A stretch of 64,000 nucleotides of DNA from Margaritifera margaritifera (taxonomy: Eukaryota > Mollusca > Bivalvia > Unionida > Margaritiferidae): assembly GCA_029931535.1 (NCBI GenBank), contig JAQPZY010001301.1, positions 1,426,001 to 1,490,000 on the forward strand. The letters are read 5' to 3'. The notes under the pieces were generated by a model, which saw only the letters and a list, made by a program, of their open reading frames with translations, had not been told where the DNA came from and made no database searches. Shown piece by piece: positions 48,660 to 60,672 of this stretch. Both the position numbers and the translations under genes were made by a program. The stretch's first letter is position 1, and each line of letters starts with the position of its first letter.

Positions 48660-49480
48660 ATGAAATATATAATAAATTGGTGACAGTGAGATTTTTTGAT
48701 CATTTAATGATGTCTGTATGAAATATTACAAACTACATCATACTCACTATTAAAATGCCCCTATAACAGCACAGAATTGAAGTTGAAAGAAATCCGGTGT
48801 TGACTTGGAACTGATTATCGACTATGATATGTTCCTGCTGAATTAGAACTTATGACAGGCCATGTTAGGTTCCTGATGATTAAATATGGAATGGAACTGG
48901 CATCATATCACATAGACACGAGAAAGCAAATCATGAATACCACCTGAATAAAGATGGTAAGACAATGTCTGATGGTGATTGCGAAAAGTCAATGCCAAGG
49001 CGATTCATTATGTTATAAGATGTCAATAAGCAAATAAAGTCGTGCGCAAATACATACCGGTAGAAAAACGAAAATACATAATTAGAAGGGAAATTGATGA
49101 ACATATTTGATCTATAGTAACAAATCTCTTGGAAATATCCGGCGACTATGATATTGGTTGCATTTTAGAAGTAGTTTAAGAGATAACTGAACATTACCAT
49201 CACTTTTGCAAGGACTGCCCATTAGCTTCATATAAAATAATTCCAGATGAAAACGAATGATCTCCCTTGCAACTTGATAAATGAGTCCGAGGGAAAAAAG
49301 TATTAGCACCAAAACAGTTATGTATATAGACAAATAAAGAGAAATTACAGAAACACAAGTCTTTGATTTCATTTTAGTCTAAAACTGAAACAAAATCCAC
49401 AAAGTTGTATGGTTTGATCACATCTATGGTTAAAATCCGATATACAACCGAATACAAATTTGAGACAGTAAGTAGAAAAT
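48660..49480 (+). pseudogene. Polinton DNA polymerase B, middle segment
   Basis: FNDVCMKYYKL near 48690 matches the block just before 'DPAHYYT', followed by SGVDLELIIDYDMFLL (about 48796-48845), which corresponds to the 'GV-LELLTDxDM' block. Then come MPRRFIML (near the D-x-x-SLYP region in order, but decayed) and DIGCILEV (49147 on), followed by KDCPLAS. The last two match the 'GYILEVDLEYP...DYPLAP' blocks. They run in the same order and strand as in Polinton PolB and continue what copies A-C begin. Many stops. The catalytic DTD region is not seen. Confidence 0.75.
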
Positions 49481-49960
49481 GATTTTGAGAGATATTGTAT
49501 CAAATTTATGAATTACATTGTGTTTAATAACATGATGAAACCGAATGGGATTGGATATAGGGATGACACTTAACACAGTTACGTGAATGCGATGTTTATT
49601 TATAATGCAAATTAAGGATGATTGAATCTCTGAAACCCTATCTCACTCCTTTACTTCCATTTCTCAGGAACTATATTAAAAATTTTTTGAAAACCCTACT
49701 CTTTTCATTCACACAAAGATCAACATCGAATATAGAAAATGCTATCTTTCCTTAATGGATATGATCAAAACATGGATTTTCAACAAATAATCACAAATTA
49801 AATCGTTTGTCAGCGGATATGATCAATGCATGGAATTAGCAACAGATATGATCAATGTATGGATTTTTCAACAAATATGATCTATGTGTTGTTCATCAAC
49901 AAGTATGATGGTGCATTAGATTGTCACACATATAACGACATAGACTTTTAGGTTCAAAAC

Positions 49961-49962
<2 letters not shown>

Positions 49963-50010
<48 letters not shown>
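49963..50010. repeat. (TA)n microsatellite
   Basis: An uninterrupted AT run of about 24 units. Confidence 0.95.
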
Positions 50011-50011
<1 letters not shown>

Positions 50012-50059
50012 TCCATCAACAAATATGATGATATTATCACGTGGTTGCCAGTCGGTGAC

Positions 50060-50330
50060 TACGGATTCTTCCGATCTACATCTGCAGACAAATTGTTCGG
50101 GAATGACCTCGCGTGGTCCGTTTCCCCTAGCCTGCTGAAGGATCCCTCGGGAAACTCCCTGCCTCCAAGACCCGTTGGACTAGAACATTTGGTCCCTCAC
50201 ATTGAGTTAACCACTATTGACCTTAGAATCAAGGTCACTATTGACATCAGTATCCGGGTTACAAAACCTCACGGAGTTCGACAACTCCCTGTAGCAGCTA
50301 AAATTTCATAAAATGAGCGTGTAATTCATA
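50060..50330 (+). repeat. Dispersed repeat, copy 2, with an 88-codon open frame
   Basis: Shares ordered blocks with 39885-40125 (see that entry). It is much less AT-rich than its flanks and sits between two (TA)n tracts. A frame at 50045-50311 is open for 88 codons (MPVGDYGFFRSTSADKLFGN...), with no recognised domain. The other copy is not open in that frame, so the frame is probably incidental. Confidence 0.55.
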
Positions 50331-50355
50331 CGGCACATTTTAGTGCGAGTACAGT

Positions 50356-50358
<3 letters not shown>

Positions 50359-50417
<59 letters not shown>

Positions 50418-50475
50418 GCATATATATATATATAATGCATATATATATATATATATATATATTTATTTATTTATA
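50359..50475. repeat. (TA)n microsatellite with AATGCAT interruptions
   Basis: AT runs broken twice by AATGCAT, followed by a short TTTA patch. Confidence 0.95.
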
Positions 50476-51378
50476 TATACATGCGTGCACACAATGAGTC
50501 AATCCACAAATAATCACGTAATAATTCTCTTTAAAATACATTTATTGTGCTAAATGTACACTTTGTGTCCTGGATGATTCATACTTAAAACATGATTGAT
50601 TTTAGATATTGTTTTGAATATTTACCTGAGAATCGGAAGCAAATTAAATAGATCTTTGTTGAGAATCACTATTTTCTTTTCTGTTGATTTCAAGGCGAAT
50701 ACCCTGTTGCTAACTAGCTAATTTATGACCAGTACCATGCAATGTATTATCATGTGTACTCCTCTAATCAAACTTGATACAATAATTGTCAGTGAAAAGA
50801 GTGTAGCACTTATGATACTAATGTATGTGTGCTTTTGTTGTTATCAGAGAAATACTTTGTGGTTTCTGTAAACTGTTGCCTTATTTGCTAGAACTTTATA
50901 GTCACTGAAATTCTTTCTGGAACACTTTCTCTACTATTTTTGCAGAGGACTAAAACTCCATTCAATCCTATTTTGGAAGAATGAAGTATAAGAATGTTTA
51001 AAGTTGTATTGGCTACTATGTCGATAAATCTCTTACTTGTGATTAATCATAACATAAAGCAATCCCATGTTTCTATTTGTGATTACCTGATTGAGCAAAT
51101 GATTTAGAGGTAATTGTATCATACTGCAAATACGTATTGTTTCAGTTTGAAGTTCTTTGTTAACACATCTATCAATTCAGAGTTTTTTTCAAAGTTACAT
51201 TAAATATGAAATCTTTGGTAATGCATAAGGATACAGTGGACAATAATCTATTAGAATCTGAAAGTCGAATGGCATTCTAGATTTCCGCCGTATTAAACAG
51301 AAACTTCCAATTCATCCGTGGATAAAGAACACTGTATAAAAAACAGAGCATATTATATAAGCTTTACCGTTTGCTAAA

Positions 51379-51738
51379 TCACAACATATCATGAAAATAA
51401 AAATATTTGCATTCCAGGGAGCTCATATAATATAGGTTGTATGAACACTGAACGTCACCTTTAATATCTTTGAAGTCATTATTCTCCAAAGTCTTATGTA
51501 TCTGAGCATCAACTCGTCTCTGCACAAATCGCCTAGTAACCTCATCATTTAATTTAAAAGAATCGTGTACATTTGTGATACGGTTATTAATGAGGTATAT
51601 CTCAGAGTTTATTCTATCGCCGATCATAATATGCGTAGCTTCAACACTGGCTTCAAAGGTTAAAGTTACTTCGAAGTCATTATGACCTCTCAGATATATT
51701 TCTGACCTGATTTTATGATTTGACAACATCAAAAGCAT
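51379..51738 (-). other. 119-codon open frame, unrecognised
   Basis: One of the two longest non-repeat open frames in the window, on the minus strand inside intron 5. It contains NHKIRSEIYLRGHNDFEVTL, TFEASVEATHIMIGDRIN and DEVTRRFVQRRVDAQIHKTL. The alternation of hydrophobic and charged residues looks protein-like (beta-rich then helical). There is no homology I can name. It lies about 2 kb from the PolB relic and on the opposite strand, so a structural protein of the same or another virus-like element is possible. It could also be chance in AT-rich DNA. Confidence 0.25.
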
Positions 51739-54339
51739 ATCACAGGTCCACCGTGAAAATTTATTACTTTTACATCTTCATCTTCTATGCTGATACTCAG
51801 TCTGCTAATTACACCCATATGTACATTCTTGGAATAAGCATTAACATTGCAAGAAACAACCTCTCTGAAAAATACCTTTGACACCAGAAATTTTCTCTAG
51901 CAAACACGAATTATAGCCATTAGCGTTATATTGGTGTTATTAGTCTGATCTAGATAAATGTATAAATGTTAGGTTTCAAAAATCTCAAACTGTATCCGAT
52001 TCAGTAGATGTATCTGTAGATCTCTGCCTATTGAAGCCTAACAATACTGAGGCAACCAATAAATGTAGCGATGGAAATAGAAATTCAAATGATTGACACA
52101 CATAAGACCGTTTGATCAACAAGAAAGGCAGAAAAAGAGACCTAAGCAAAATAAAATGTATTCGAAAAAAAGTCGGAAAGGTATGAAGGTACAAGAACAC
52201 ATAACATATTCGGAAAGATACTCTTTATAAAATATTTAAATGATTAATGAAATAGTTAGAGAATAATTACTATTAGCTGATAACCTGAAGCAACTGTGTA
52301 CAGAAAGTTTGTACCAATAGCTGTTATAGATGCTGCAATAGGTATCACAATATCAACCGTTGCTAAGTCTAGCGAGAGATTAGTTCATCAAAATATATGG
52401 GTCGATAATATATTTAGATATCAATCCTTGGTTCAGAAATATCTTTCGAAAAAGAGGGAGGTTTTTGCGTTCTTTTGAAAAAGCATTTGATTAATTTTAT
52501 AGAGTAGACAATGGTTCGTTTTATTGTCAAGTGTTGTTCATAGTAAGGTGCTTTATCAAGGTTCAAGAAAACAATTCCCAAGCACTCGTCCCTGGGACGA
52601 GTGAGTTGCAAGAGTTACACGTCCCTGTCCTCATTATACTCTACACATCGCTTACGGTTTTACTAAAGAACCACATGTACATGATGCAAGCTTGATACTA
52701 AAAAGGATCAAAATCATGAAAGAATTATGTTCTAATTAACATATAATAAGACATAACGTTTGTAACATGAGAAATTGCAGTTGCACATATAGCCTTCGCT
52801 TTGTTAGTGGTATTCGTGTTTATAATGAAACCTTTTAGTATTTTAGGTGTCATAAGTTTCCTTTTCACATCTTTATGAGTTAGATATAGGTGAAGTTAAG
52901 AGACAGAGTATGCCCAAATTTTATGATTTTTGTCCGGTCAGACATTGTTACGCTTGCCACAGATCACTAGTATTTTCAAGACTGTGTGACTTTATTAATA
53001 CACTGTCACGACAAAATAAAGATGCCAGCATATATTTATATAAGTATGCAATTACTTTTCACAAGACAAATGTCAGTAACTTGTATTTGAAAGAATACCA
53101 GCCGTCTCAATTTCCACAAACGTTCGTACTAAATGATCGATTTTGGTCAAACCTCAACAATAGAGAGCTTAACATGGGCGCCGTAAAAAGGATTGGCTAA
53201 AAGAATTGAAACATTTCTCAGTCATTACTCCAGGTAGATTTCGACCAATCGGATGTTGTCGCGAAATTATCTACTTTATCGATATATTACAATAGCGTGC
53301 ATTGTGTGAAAGTTGGTTCGGCTGAGACGCTTAAAATACTCATTTCGTATGTAAGTTGGCAACATTTTTCTTGTAAAAAGTAATTACATGCCCGTCTTCC
53401 TTTTGGCATGACAATGTATCAATATAGCTACAGTCTTGAAGATACTGGTGACCTGCGGCAACTCTAACATTGCCTGACCAGATGAAAAATCACACACATT
53501 TTGATATTCTTTGTCTCTTAACTTCTAAGAGGCCTGGCTCATAAAGATGTGTGATCGCTTATTGAAGGGAATCTTTCTCCATATTGAAATGACGCCTAAA
53601 TTACGGAAAAGTGTCACTGTAAATGCAGACACCACTAAGAAATCGAGGGATAAGTGTGGAACTACAAGATAATATTTTCATAATATTTACCCGTTTTAGT
53701 ATCAAGCTTATATCAGGTACCTGTGCAAAAAAAAAAACGAATTCGTTTTCTTTGCAACATGCTCTAGACTGACAACAAGTAGGCAGATTAGGCATACGTT
53801 ATTTATAACTGACGCACTCCAAATGTTACGCGATGTTGAATTTCAGCGCTTGTTAAGGGTAAAAAATACATTGAGATTTGTTCTTAAGGTTCGAGTCTGC
53901 ATCTATCGGCCCAGGGACGAGTAATTAGCAACTGTTGTTTGCTCGATCCAGCCAAATTTTACCCGATCAGGACGACTGGACGAGTGCTTTTCGTGAGCCC
54001 TGCTTTATATATTAAGAAATATCCATCCATTTACTAAATCAGTTGTAAAGGTCTCTAGAGGTGAATTGAGTAAATCGTTTGATCATAGCTTTGAAGTACG
54101 ACAAGATTGATAACTGAGCTCACATTTCTCCTCTTTGTTTCTAAAAATGCCTTGTTACCACTTATATGAAAATAGGTGGAAAAGGTATTCTTTCTGATGA
54201 ACAATTAGAAAATATATTTTTTATTACGTTATGCAGACGCTTTTTGCATTTTTAGGATACTATTTTAGAATAATCACGAAAAATTAACGTTCTTAAGATT
54301 TTTGCTAAACCTGGGACTTGTGATCATTATGTATAAGAT
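51739..54339. other. Intron 5, unrecognised; contains two related GGGACGAGT patches
   Basis: A 96-codon plus-strand frame at 52910-53200 has no recognised motif. CGTCCCTGGGACGAGTGAGTTGCAA (52588-52612) and CAGGGACGAGTAATTAGCAA (53911-53930) share a core and may be parts of a dispersed repeat that ends in GGACGAGTGCTTTTCGTGAGCCC near 53967-54000. Confidence 0.35.
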
Positions 54340-55060
54340 TAATATCATCGGTTTTAGCAACGGTTGTGGGCTAAAGATAAATGGCAAGTGGAGTTGCTTT
54401 AATACAAAAATAAAAGTCACAACTTATTTACATGTATTTGGGAGTTATAATTTCCAGTGGATTAAATTGGTCTGATGCAGTTGAAAGACTTGTTATTCAA
54501 GCACATCAAACTGTAATTGCCGTAAAGAAATTTATAAGAATGCTCGGCTATCCATCATTAAAAGTGGTATTAAAATTGTTTAATACATTTATGAAGCCAA
54601 CTTTTAATCATGCTTCTGTAATTTGGGGTAATAAGGACAGAAAATAAATTGAAATATTTCATCAACAATTCTGCACATTTTATTGTTCTGTCGGAAAACA
54701 TTCTTGCAATGCGGTGGCTTTGGGTGACTCTGGTTCTTATACTATATATGCAGATTATTAGATTAGCTTTATCAAATATTCGTGTTAGCTGTTGCAAATG
54801 CCGGGTTATAGATACCCAAAGAAGTGTTATTTGATGATAGTAAACGAATTACTTAGGTAACGTATGCTTTTCAACTAATCAGTAGATTTGGGTTAGGCTT
54901 TATACGGAAGTAGCAGAACATTTGTGATAGTGATATGTTTTCATAACAATTTAGAAACAGGATTATGGATTGAAATTTAGAAGAATGACATGATAACTTT
55001 AATCGTTCGACACGAATAGAAAATTATAGTAAATTCACTTTTTGTTCATATGCCGAAGAT
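54340..55060 (+). mobile_element. Second decayed LINE: reverse transcriptase C-terminal fragment
   Basis: NGCGLKINGKW (54362 on) resembles the 'CGLKVN-KTK' block. The open stretch 54432-54647 reads YLGVIISSGLNWSDAVERL and AVKKFIRMLGYPSLKVVLKL, then MKPTFNHASVIWG. The last corresponds to the thumb-region 'KPI-YG-EVWG' block of a LINE group distinct from that in intron 1. Weaker matches continue past a frameshift to about 55000 (RVIDTQRSV, NYLGNV, IWVRLY). Stops and frameshifts are present. Same strand as the host gene. Confidence 0.75.
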
Positions 55061-55783
55061 ATACAGGGTTAAGAGGTAAGTTTTGTCTCAATGTTACTAC
55101 GAACACTCCTCTTGCGCTAGGTATTACACACGCAATAAGTTCCTAATCTGGAAGAAATCACGATATTTACATTCTGATCTAACTAAATCTGGAACACGTT
55201 GGTCTATTAAATGCCAGAACAAAGGTCTATACTCAACCAACTGCTGGTATCCACACTGCAAACTTTATTTCGTTCTGCCAGAATTCATATTACACTGTGT
55301 TCTGAATCTGTTCAGAGAATTTGCACCATCAGATATTAGAGCATAATTATCAAAAATATTGAATGGCTTGTATGTGAAAAATAGAGTTTGATTAATTTAG
55401 ATATTTATCTCTCGAATTACATTGCTATGCGAACTTGACTTACGAAAATTAAATAATTTGTTGTATTAAACTGACTTGCAGGACTAGAGTAAGGTATTTG
55501 TTATGCTTTAAAAAAAAATCTGATATCAATTATTTCCCAACCATAGCCCGTTACTTTGCGACAAGATCCATAACTTTTATGGAGTTCTACAATGGCGTTG
55601 CCGTGCTCTGCTCGTGTGCCGTAAGGACAGCCTCTCTTTTCTCCAGGAGCAGTACTGTAGCTATGTCTATAGCTAAAGTTGATTATATAGATTCAAACAG
55701 TTAATCCGAAATTTGTTTTTGTAGTGTAAATACTCAAAGGCTCTATTAAAATGTTTCTATATTTATGTGTAATTCTTTGATGA

Positions 55784-55785
<2 letters not shown>

Positions 55786-55829
<44 letters not shown>

Positions 55830-55845
55830 TCTTCTTCTTCTCTCT
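55786..55845. repeat. Compound (CT)n(CTT)n microsatellite
   Basis: About 20 CT units followed by four CTT units and a short CT tail. Confidence 0.9.
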
Positions 55846-57748
55846 AATCGTTTCCATTCCTCCACTGTAATGCCATTCTAATCTCGTTCATTTTGCACGC
55901 TCGTTACATCTCTGGTATGTGGTATTTTGTTTTTCCATTTTCGATAAGTTTCTCTTTGTTGCATTTGTAACATTTACAAAATGATTTGTTTATTGGCATA
56001 ATGCTGTTATGCTGGTTTCAATTATTTTACGATTTATGATATCTTTTACATTTCACTAGTACATATTCTTCATATTTCATTTTGGTATTCAACATATTTT
56101 CAGTTTTGTGTGTGTGTCCTCTCTTTTTCATCATAATGATATAGATATTGTAGGAAAACGTGCCATCTATATCCTACCCCTTGAAAAATTCAAGTTTGTA
56201 TATTAAAGGATCATCTGATATTCTTTGGCTTGATTTAAATTTATACTGAATAAAATTAGAAAGGTATCTCTTAAAAAATATTTTGAATTTCGAAATTGTC
56301 ACTCTTTTACATATTTTCAATTTAGGTGTTCCAAATATATTCGTTGTCAGGTAATCGAATATGTTGATTCATATGTTTGGTGTAGTTTCAATCTTGCTTC
56401 TTCCTGGCTTTCTTCCACCGGAGTCATATCTAATACTATGTAATGGGCGTTATTGTAAACACAAATTAGCTTTGGTAAAACGTCCATCCACTTGCTGCTT
56501 TCATTTCAGGTGAAATAATTGCACCTTTCCACTACATATGCTGAGCACATTCAAATTTATTCAATGTTTTCCTTTTCGATCAAATCCTTAACTTTTTCTT
56601 GCAAAACTCATTTTATTCAAACTATATTAAGTTCCGGCTTTCTCTCTTTAAATATTTCTCTAAAATCATCTTGAATATAATCCCCCTTTCTCGTTTCTCC
56701 TTTTTCAGCCCTGTTATAGTTCGAAAACATATGTACCACTGCCAAAAATGGATTTCTATCCATCGTTGTATTGTCATATGCTTGCGAGGGAACGTGTAGA
56801 GTGTGGTTAGATTGCACAGTTGACCATTCTTTTAATTCAATGTTTTTTATTTTATTTTTGTCCCATTTAATTTGTTCCCCAAACTGACTTTTATTTGTGT
56901 AAGCAACTGGACTGTTAGAATCGTACAAAACGTTTCTTTGTTCTGTTCAAGCGTATGAATGATTTCAGCTTTAGATCAATTTTGTTCCGTTTTTACTGTT
57001 GACTCTGCTTTATTTTCTGAGGCGCCATATATTGTTTCAAAACTTTGTTTTTCATAAATGCAGCTGACTTGTTGTAGATTGAGATTGTAAAATGTACGAG
57101 ATTTCACGTATACTGTACAATCCAAATTTGTGTATTTACCCACATCAAAATACATATTTATTCCTTTTGTATAATATAGTATTTGACCAATCTTGCACTC
57201 AAGACTTTTGATGAGTATTTAAATGCTTGTCATCATTGAAGATAATATGTAGATCTGCATGTTTTCTGAATATATGCAGCATTTAACTTTCAGGTTTACA
57301 ATAAACAACTTAATACTTTTACTATCTTGATAGTATTCTTCAACAGAACGGTCTTTTATCCCCTCCAAACATGTACATAAATAGGCATTATCTCTAGATT
57401 CTGACACTGTTGCTTCAATACTAAAGTCTTGAATTACTTCTATCACCTCTGTGAAAACTGTTCAATTCATTGCAGTGCAATTTTCTGCCATTATTTACGT
57501 CTAGAAAATGTAATTGATTATTTTGTGCTCTTTTAATGTCATTTATAGTCTGACTGATCTAGTAATTTGCTTCTTTTGAAAACAAAATTTTCAAGCCTAA
57601 ATTGTGAAGAATATTTTTTCGCGATGTAGTAATGCTTATACAAAAAAACAATGAGTGGTCTAATAATTTTTAAAGACCCTCAAGTCTTGTTGGCCTATTT
57701 ATTTTTTTCATTGATTTGTTTTTATATCTGTCTTTTTTTTCTTTTTAC

Positions 57749-57777
57749 TTTTAATGTTCTGCTGTAGAACATTAAAA
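57749..57777. repeat. Perfect 12-bp hairpin with 5-base loop
   Basis: TTTTAATGTTCT, loop GCTGT, AGAACATTAAAA. Uninterrupted pairing. Confidence 0.8.
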
Positions 57778-59862
57778 ATATAAGTGAGTAAGAATTTTTA
57801 AAATGTCCATTACTAATATTTTGCACAACCGAAAAAAAATGTTATTCAAAGAATTTGTCGTTGGTTCTTTCTTTTGAAGCTTAATTTTCATTTTATCTTT
57901 TCCTAAAAACATGATAAGTTTTTACCTTTTATGAAACAGTCGATTAAACAACTGAAAATTTCGTTTTGTGATGGCAAATATGCAAATAATGCGTCTTCGA
58001 AACTGAAGCATCATACATTCAAGGTGAACTAATTTATGAATATCATGGTGCATTGCAATTGGATTGAAGGTTATCCAAATAGCATGGACTTAAATACTTC
58101 AAATAACTTTCCTGTCCCAAATTAGTCATGTCGCACCTATTATGCCTCTCAGCTGTGTATAAACTCAGATTCTAAGCATTCTCCACTACGCAAGTCATTT
58201 GCTATATGCATCAAACACGCTATATAACTATTTATACGGTCAGTAAAACCAATTGATAAAAATATATTACGTTGTTTGTGTACACTACTTTGATAGCAGG
58301 AATAAACCGTCGTGGTAATTTACATATGTCATTGTTGTTGTTTTACCTTCAGATAGCTGTGCACATGCCCTAAATGTATGCTTACATAATAATTCCCTTT
58401 CTCTTGAAACAAAATGGATGTTTTCACTTCTCTATTTCAAAAACTTGTGAGAGGCATGCAGTAACTCCCACTCCCCCCCCCCCACACACACACACTTTTA
58501 CTGCGTATGCCCACGACTATATATATGGAGTTTGAAAATCGATAAGATATACTTTCCAATAATAATACATAAAGTAGCGGACAAGATTATCAGGCAAGGT
58601 AAGATTTTAACATGTTGTCAAATACGTATCTTTTATGTCAAATAATACAACGGAGATAAAATGAACCTGTTCCATGTTAGTTTATACTTCCATTTGCCAC
58701 TGAACTCGCGTGAAGCACGTTGGATTGATAATATGTGGAATGTATCAACTTAATATTATTTTTGGCACGAACAAATTAATGGAAAAGAAATCAATTAATC
58801 ACAGACCTTTAAAGACAAGGGAAACTTTAGTTTTCTGTTTTGACTTCGGAAAGACAAAAATGTAATAGCAAATATAAGCTTTCATTACAATCCTTTTTAT
58901 GCATACTAAATTAAAGAATGAGATTAAATTCCACATTCTATATATGTGCCTTACATTAATGTAATGCGTGATTATCTATAGATTAATCTCTCATCAATAC
59001 TCATGTGATGGGTAAGTATTCGAAAACAAGAGGAAAGGGTTTGAACCTAGGGTAATAAAAATAAATACAAATATAAAATATTTTGAATCTATTTTCATGA
59101 CAATATAAAGAATTCTGAATCTAGATGAATTGCACGAAACATTGTTTTGAAGCTAGGGAGTTACGAAGCATTTGTTCACGTGCGATTATTTGGATTTTTG
59201 TTCGCCGATAGTTTTTTTTTGCATGTCGCTTTTCTTCATACCTTCTGCAGTTAGTAGTGAAACAACATTTCTTTCATCAACATAAAGACAGTCAAAGTTA
59301 GAGAAAAATAATTCACCCAACCCCCGCACCTCTGAAAAGAATCCATAGAAACATTGCCTCGCAACAGTCAGGTACTCTCTGTTAACATAATTTCATTTCT
59401 GTTATCTTAAACTTAGAACCAGTTTTAAATAATTGTACAGAAACAGTGGAAGTATCTCTATCAAATCCAGTACGTTTGTTTATGAACAAAATGTTACAAA
59501 AAAAAAAAAAAAAAAAAGATAGAGCATAATTTTCCACAACTCTTTCGCTTAATTGCTTGTATCAGTTTTCATCAATAATTTGCTACTAAAATAAACAATG
59601 CGGTTAATTAGTTTCATTGGATGGATTCAAACATATGTACATATGTTGTCGTTTTTATTACGTATGTCTTGCACAAGACTGAATATTGGTCAACGTGTAT
59701 TCTCCGTATATTACAGAAATTATTCTCCAAACATTATTCCAATCAATATTTATCGTTCCAAAAATGTATTTAATATACTTAGTAATTCGGATAGATTTAA
59801 ATGAAATTATGCTCATTATTCTGATATGCATAAGTTCAATAGCTTCCTCCATTTCGTCTCAG

Positions 59863-59969
59863 GGGCAGGTATATATACACAGTGTATCCGGCCGTTGGTG
59901 ATCGAGTGGTACTTTTTGTGAATTCTTACAGCCCGAATAATCTCAACTATGGTACGATTAACGGTGTAG
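59863..59969 (+). CDS. Exon 6: beta-rich half of domain copy 2
   Basis: Acceptor ttcgtctcag, donor G|gtaagt (consensus). Phase 2 in, phase 1 out, as for exon 3. Encodes residues 178-213 and the first base of codon 214. YTVYPAVGDRVVLFVN (183-198) matches YNVYGSSNDKVIIMVD of exon 3: Y, V, Y, D, V and V are identical, with K/R, I/V, I/L and D/N exchanges and no gap. A second AG follows 6 bp later (gggcag at 59863-59868), and both acceptors keep the frame, so the product could carry or lack Gly179-Arg180. The intron before this exon is about 18.2 kb. The protein continues past this exon and no end is confirmed. Confidence 0.8.
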
Positions 59970-60558
59970 GTAAGTATATACTGACAAATATATTATGGTG
60001 ATAGAGATATATAGGCTTATTCTTTAAAAATGTCCCTAGGATAGCCATTGGTAGACACGTTAGAGATAAGTGAACTAGCGACATTGTTTGAAACATAATG
60101 CATCATTTTTTATTTCTTCTCCAGCAGATTTATGCTTTTTTGAAATATGATGTAAATATACATGAAATTACAATACCCCTAAATTATTGGTCTCGTATTA
60201 ACAACGTCTTGCTCTCTGTCTCTAATTGTACATGTGAAGGAGCCTTGTCACAATAAAGAGAGAAAAGGCACTACACAAGGTAGCGGTTATCACAATATTG
60301 CCAACAATATTTCAGTCTAGTGATGGTAATATTTCTTCTTCAGTTGCTGTTCACCTTTTGTGCGAAATAATATGAAAATGCCTGCATTATAAGGCCCGTT
60401 TGAGCCCGTTTGGCTCTTGGGACTTTGTGCCGCTAAATATAATCAAACGTAAATTGTATCTGAATGGAAAATCCGGCCTTCAAACTTGTACCATTGCGAT
60501 ATTAATCTTTTTTTCATTCTAAACTATTGTGCAAAGTTTTCTCAGTTAATCAAGAAAT

Positions 60559-60672
60559 ATGCCGAAGTTGTATTACCACAGTACCGCGAATTATTTCGAT
60601 AATTGTTGTGGCCAGAAGCTCGAAGGGAGTGCGATATATTACGATGTCTTTAAATACACTGATTCAGACTGA
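60559..60672 (+). other. Orphan open frame resembling exon 4
   Basis: Thirty-seven codons from ATG to TGA. The middle reads YFDNCCGQKLEGSAIYYDVF, less AT-rich than its flanks. DN-x-x-GQ followed by GS-(A)-[VI]-YY recalls DNGGGQWFNSDITGSVYYQT at the exon 3/4 boundary. No AG in the vicinity would splice it in phase with exon 6, and an in-frame TAA lies at 60547. It may be a decayed copy of the missing third exon of domain copy 2, or chance. Confidence 0.2.

Larger units (their letters stand above)
55061..59862. other. Distal intron 5, no gene recognised
   Basis: Contains an 87-codon frame (55083-55346) that could be the far end of the LINE but has no clear motif, a (CT)n/(CTT)n tract at 55786-55845, a perfect hairpin at 57749-57777 and a 20-base A run at 59498-59517. 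The rest is AT-rich with short frames. Confidence 0.45.

Noticed and set aside
60126..60257. Terminal exon after acceptor ttcttctccag at 60124 with AATAAA at 60252
   Set aside because: It would add only about eight residues after a 155-bp intron and does not resemble exon 4. Kept only as an unlikely alternative 3' end.
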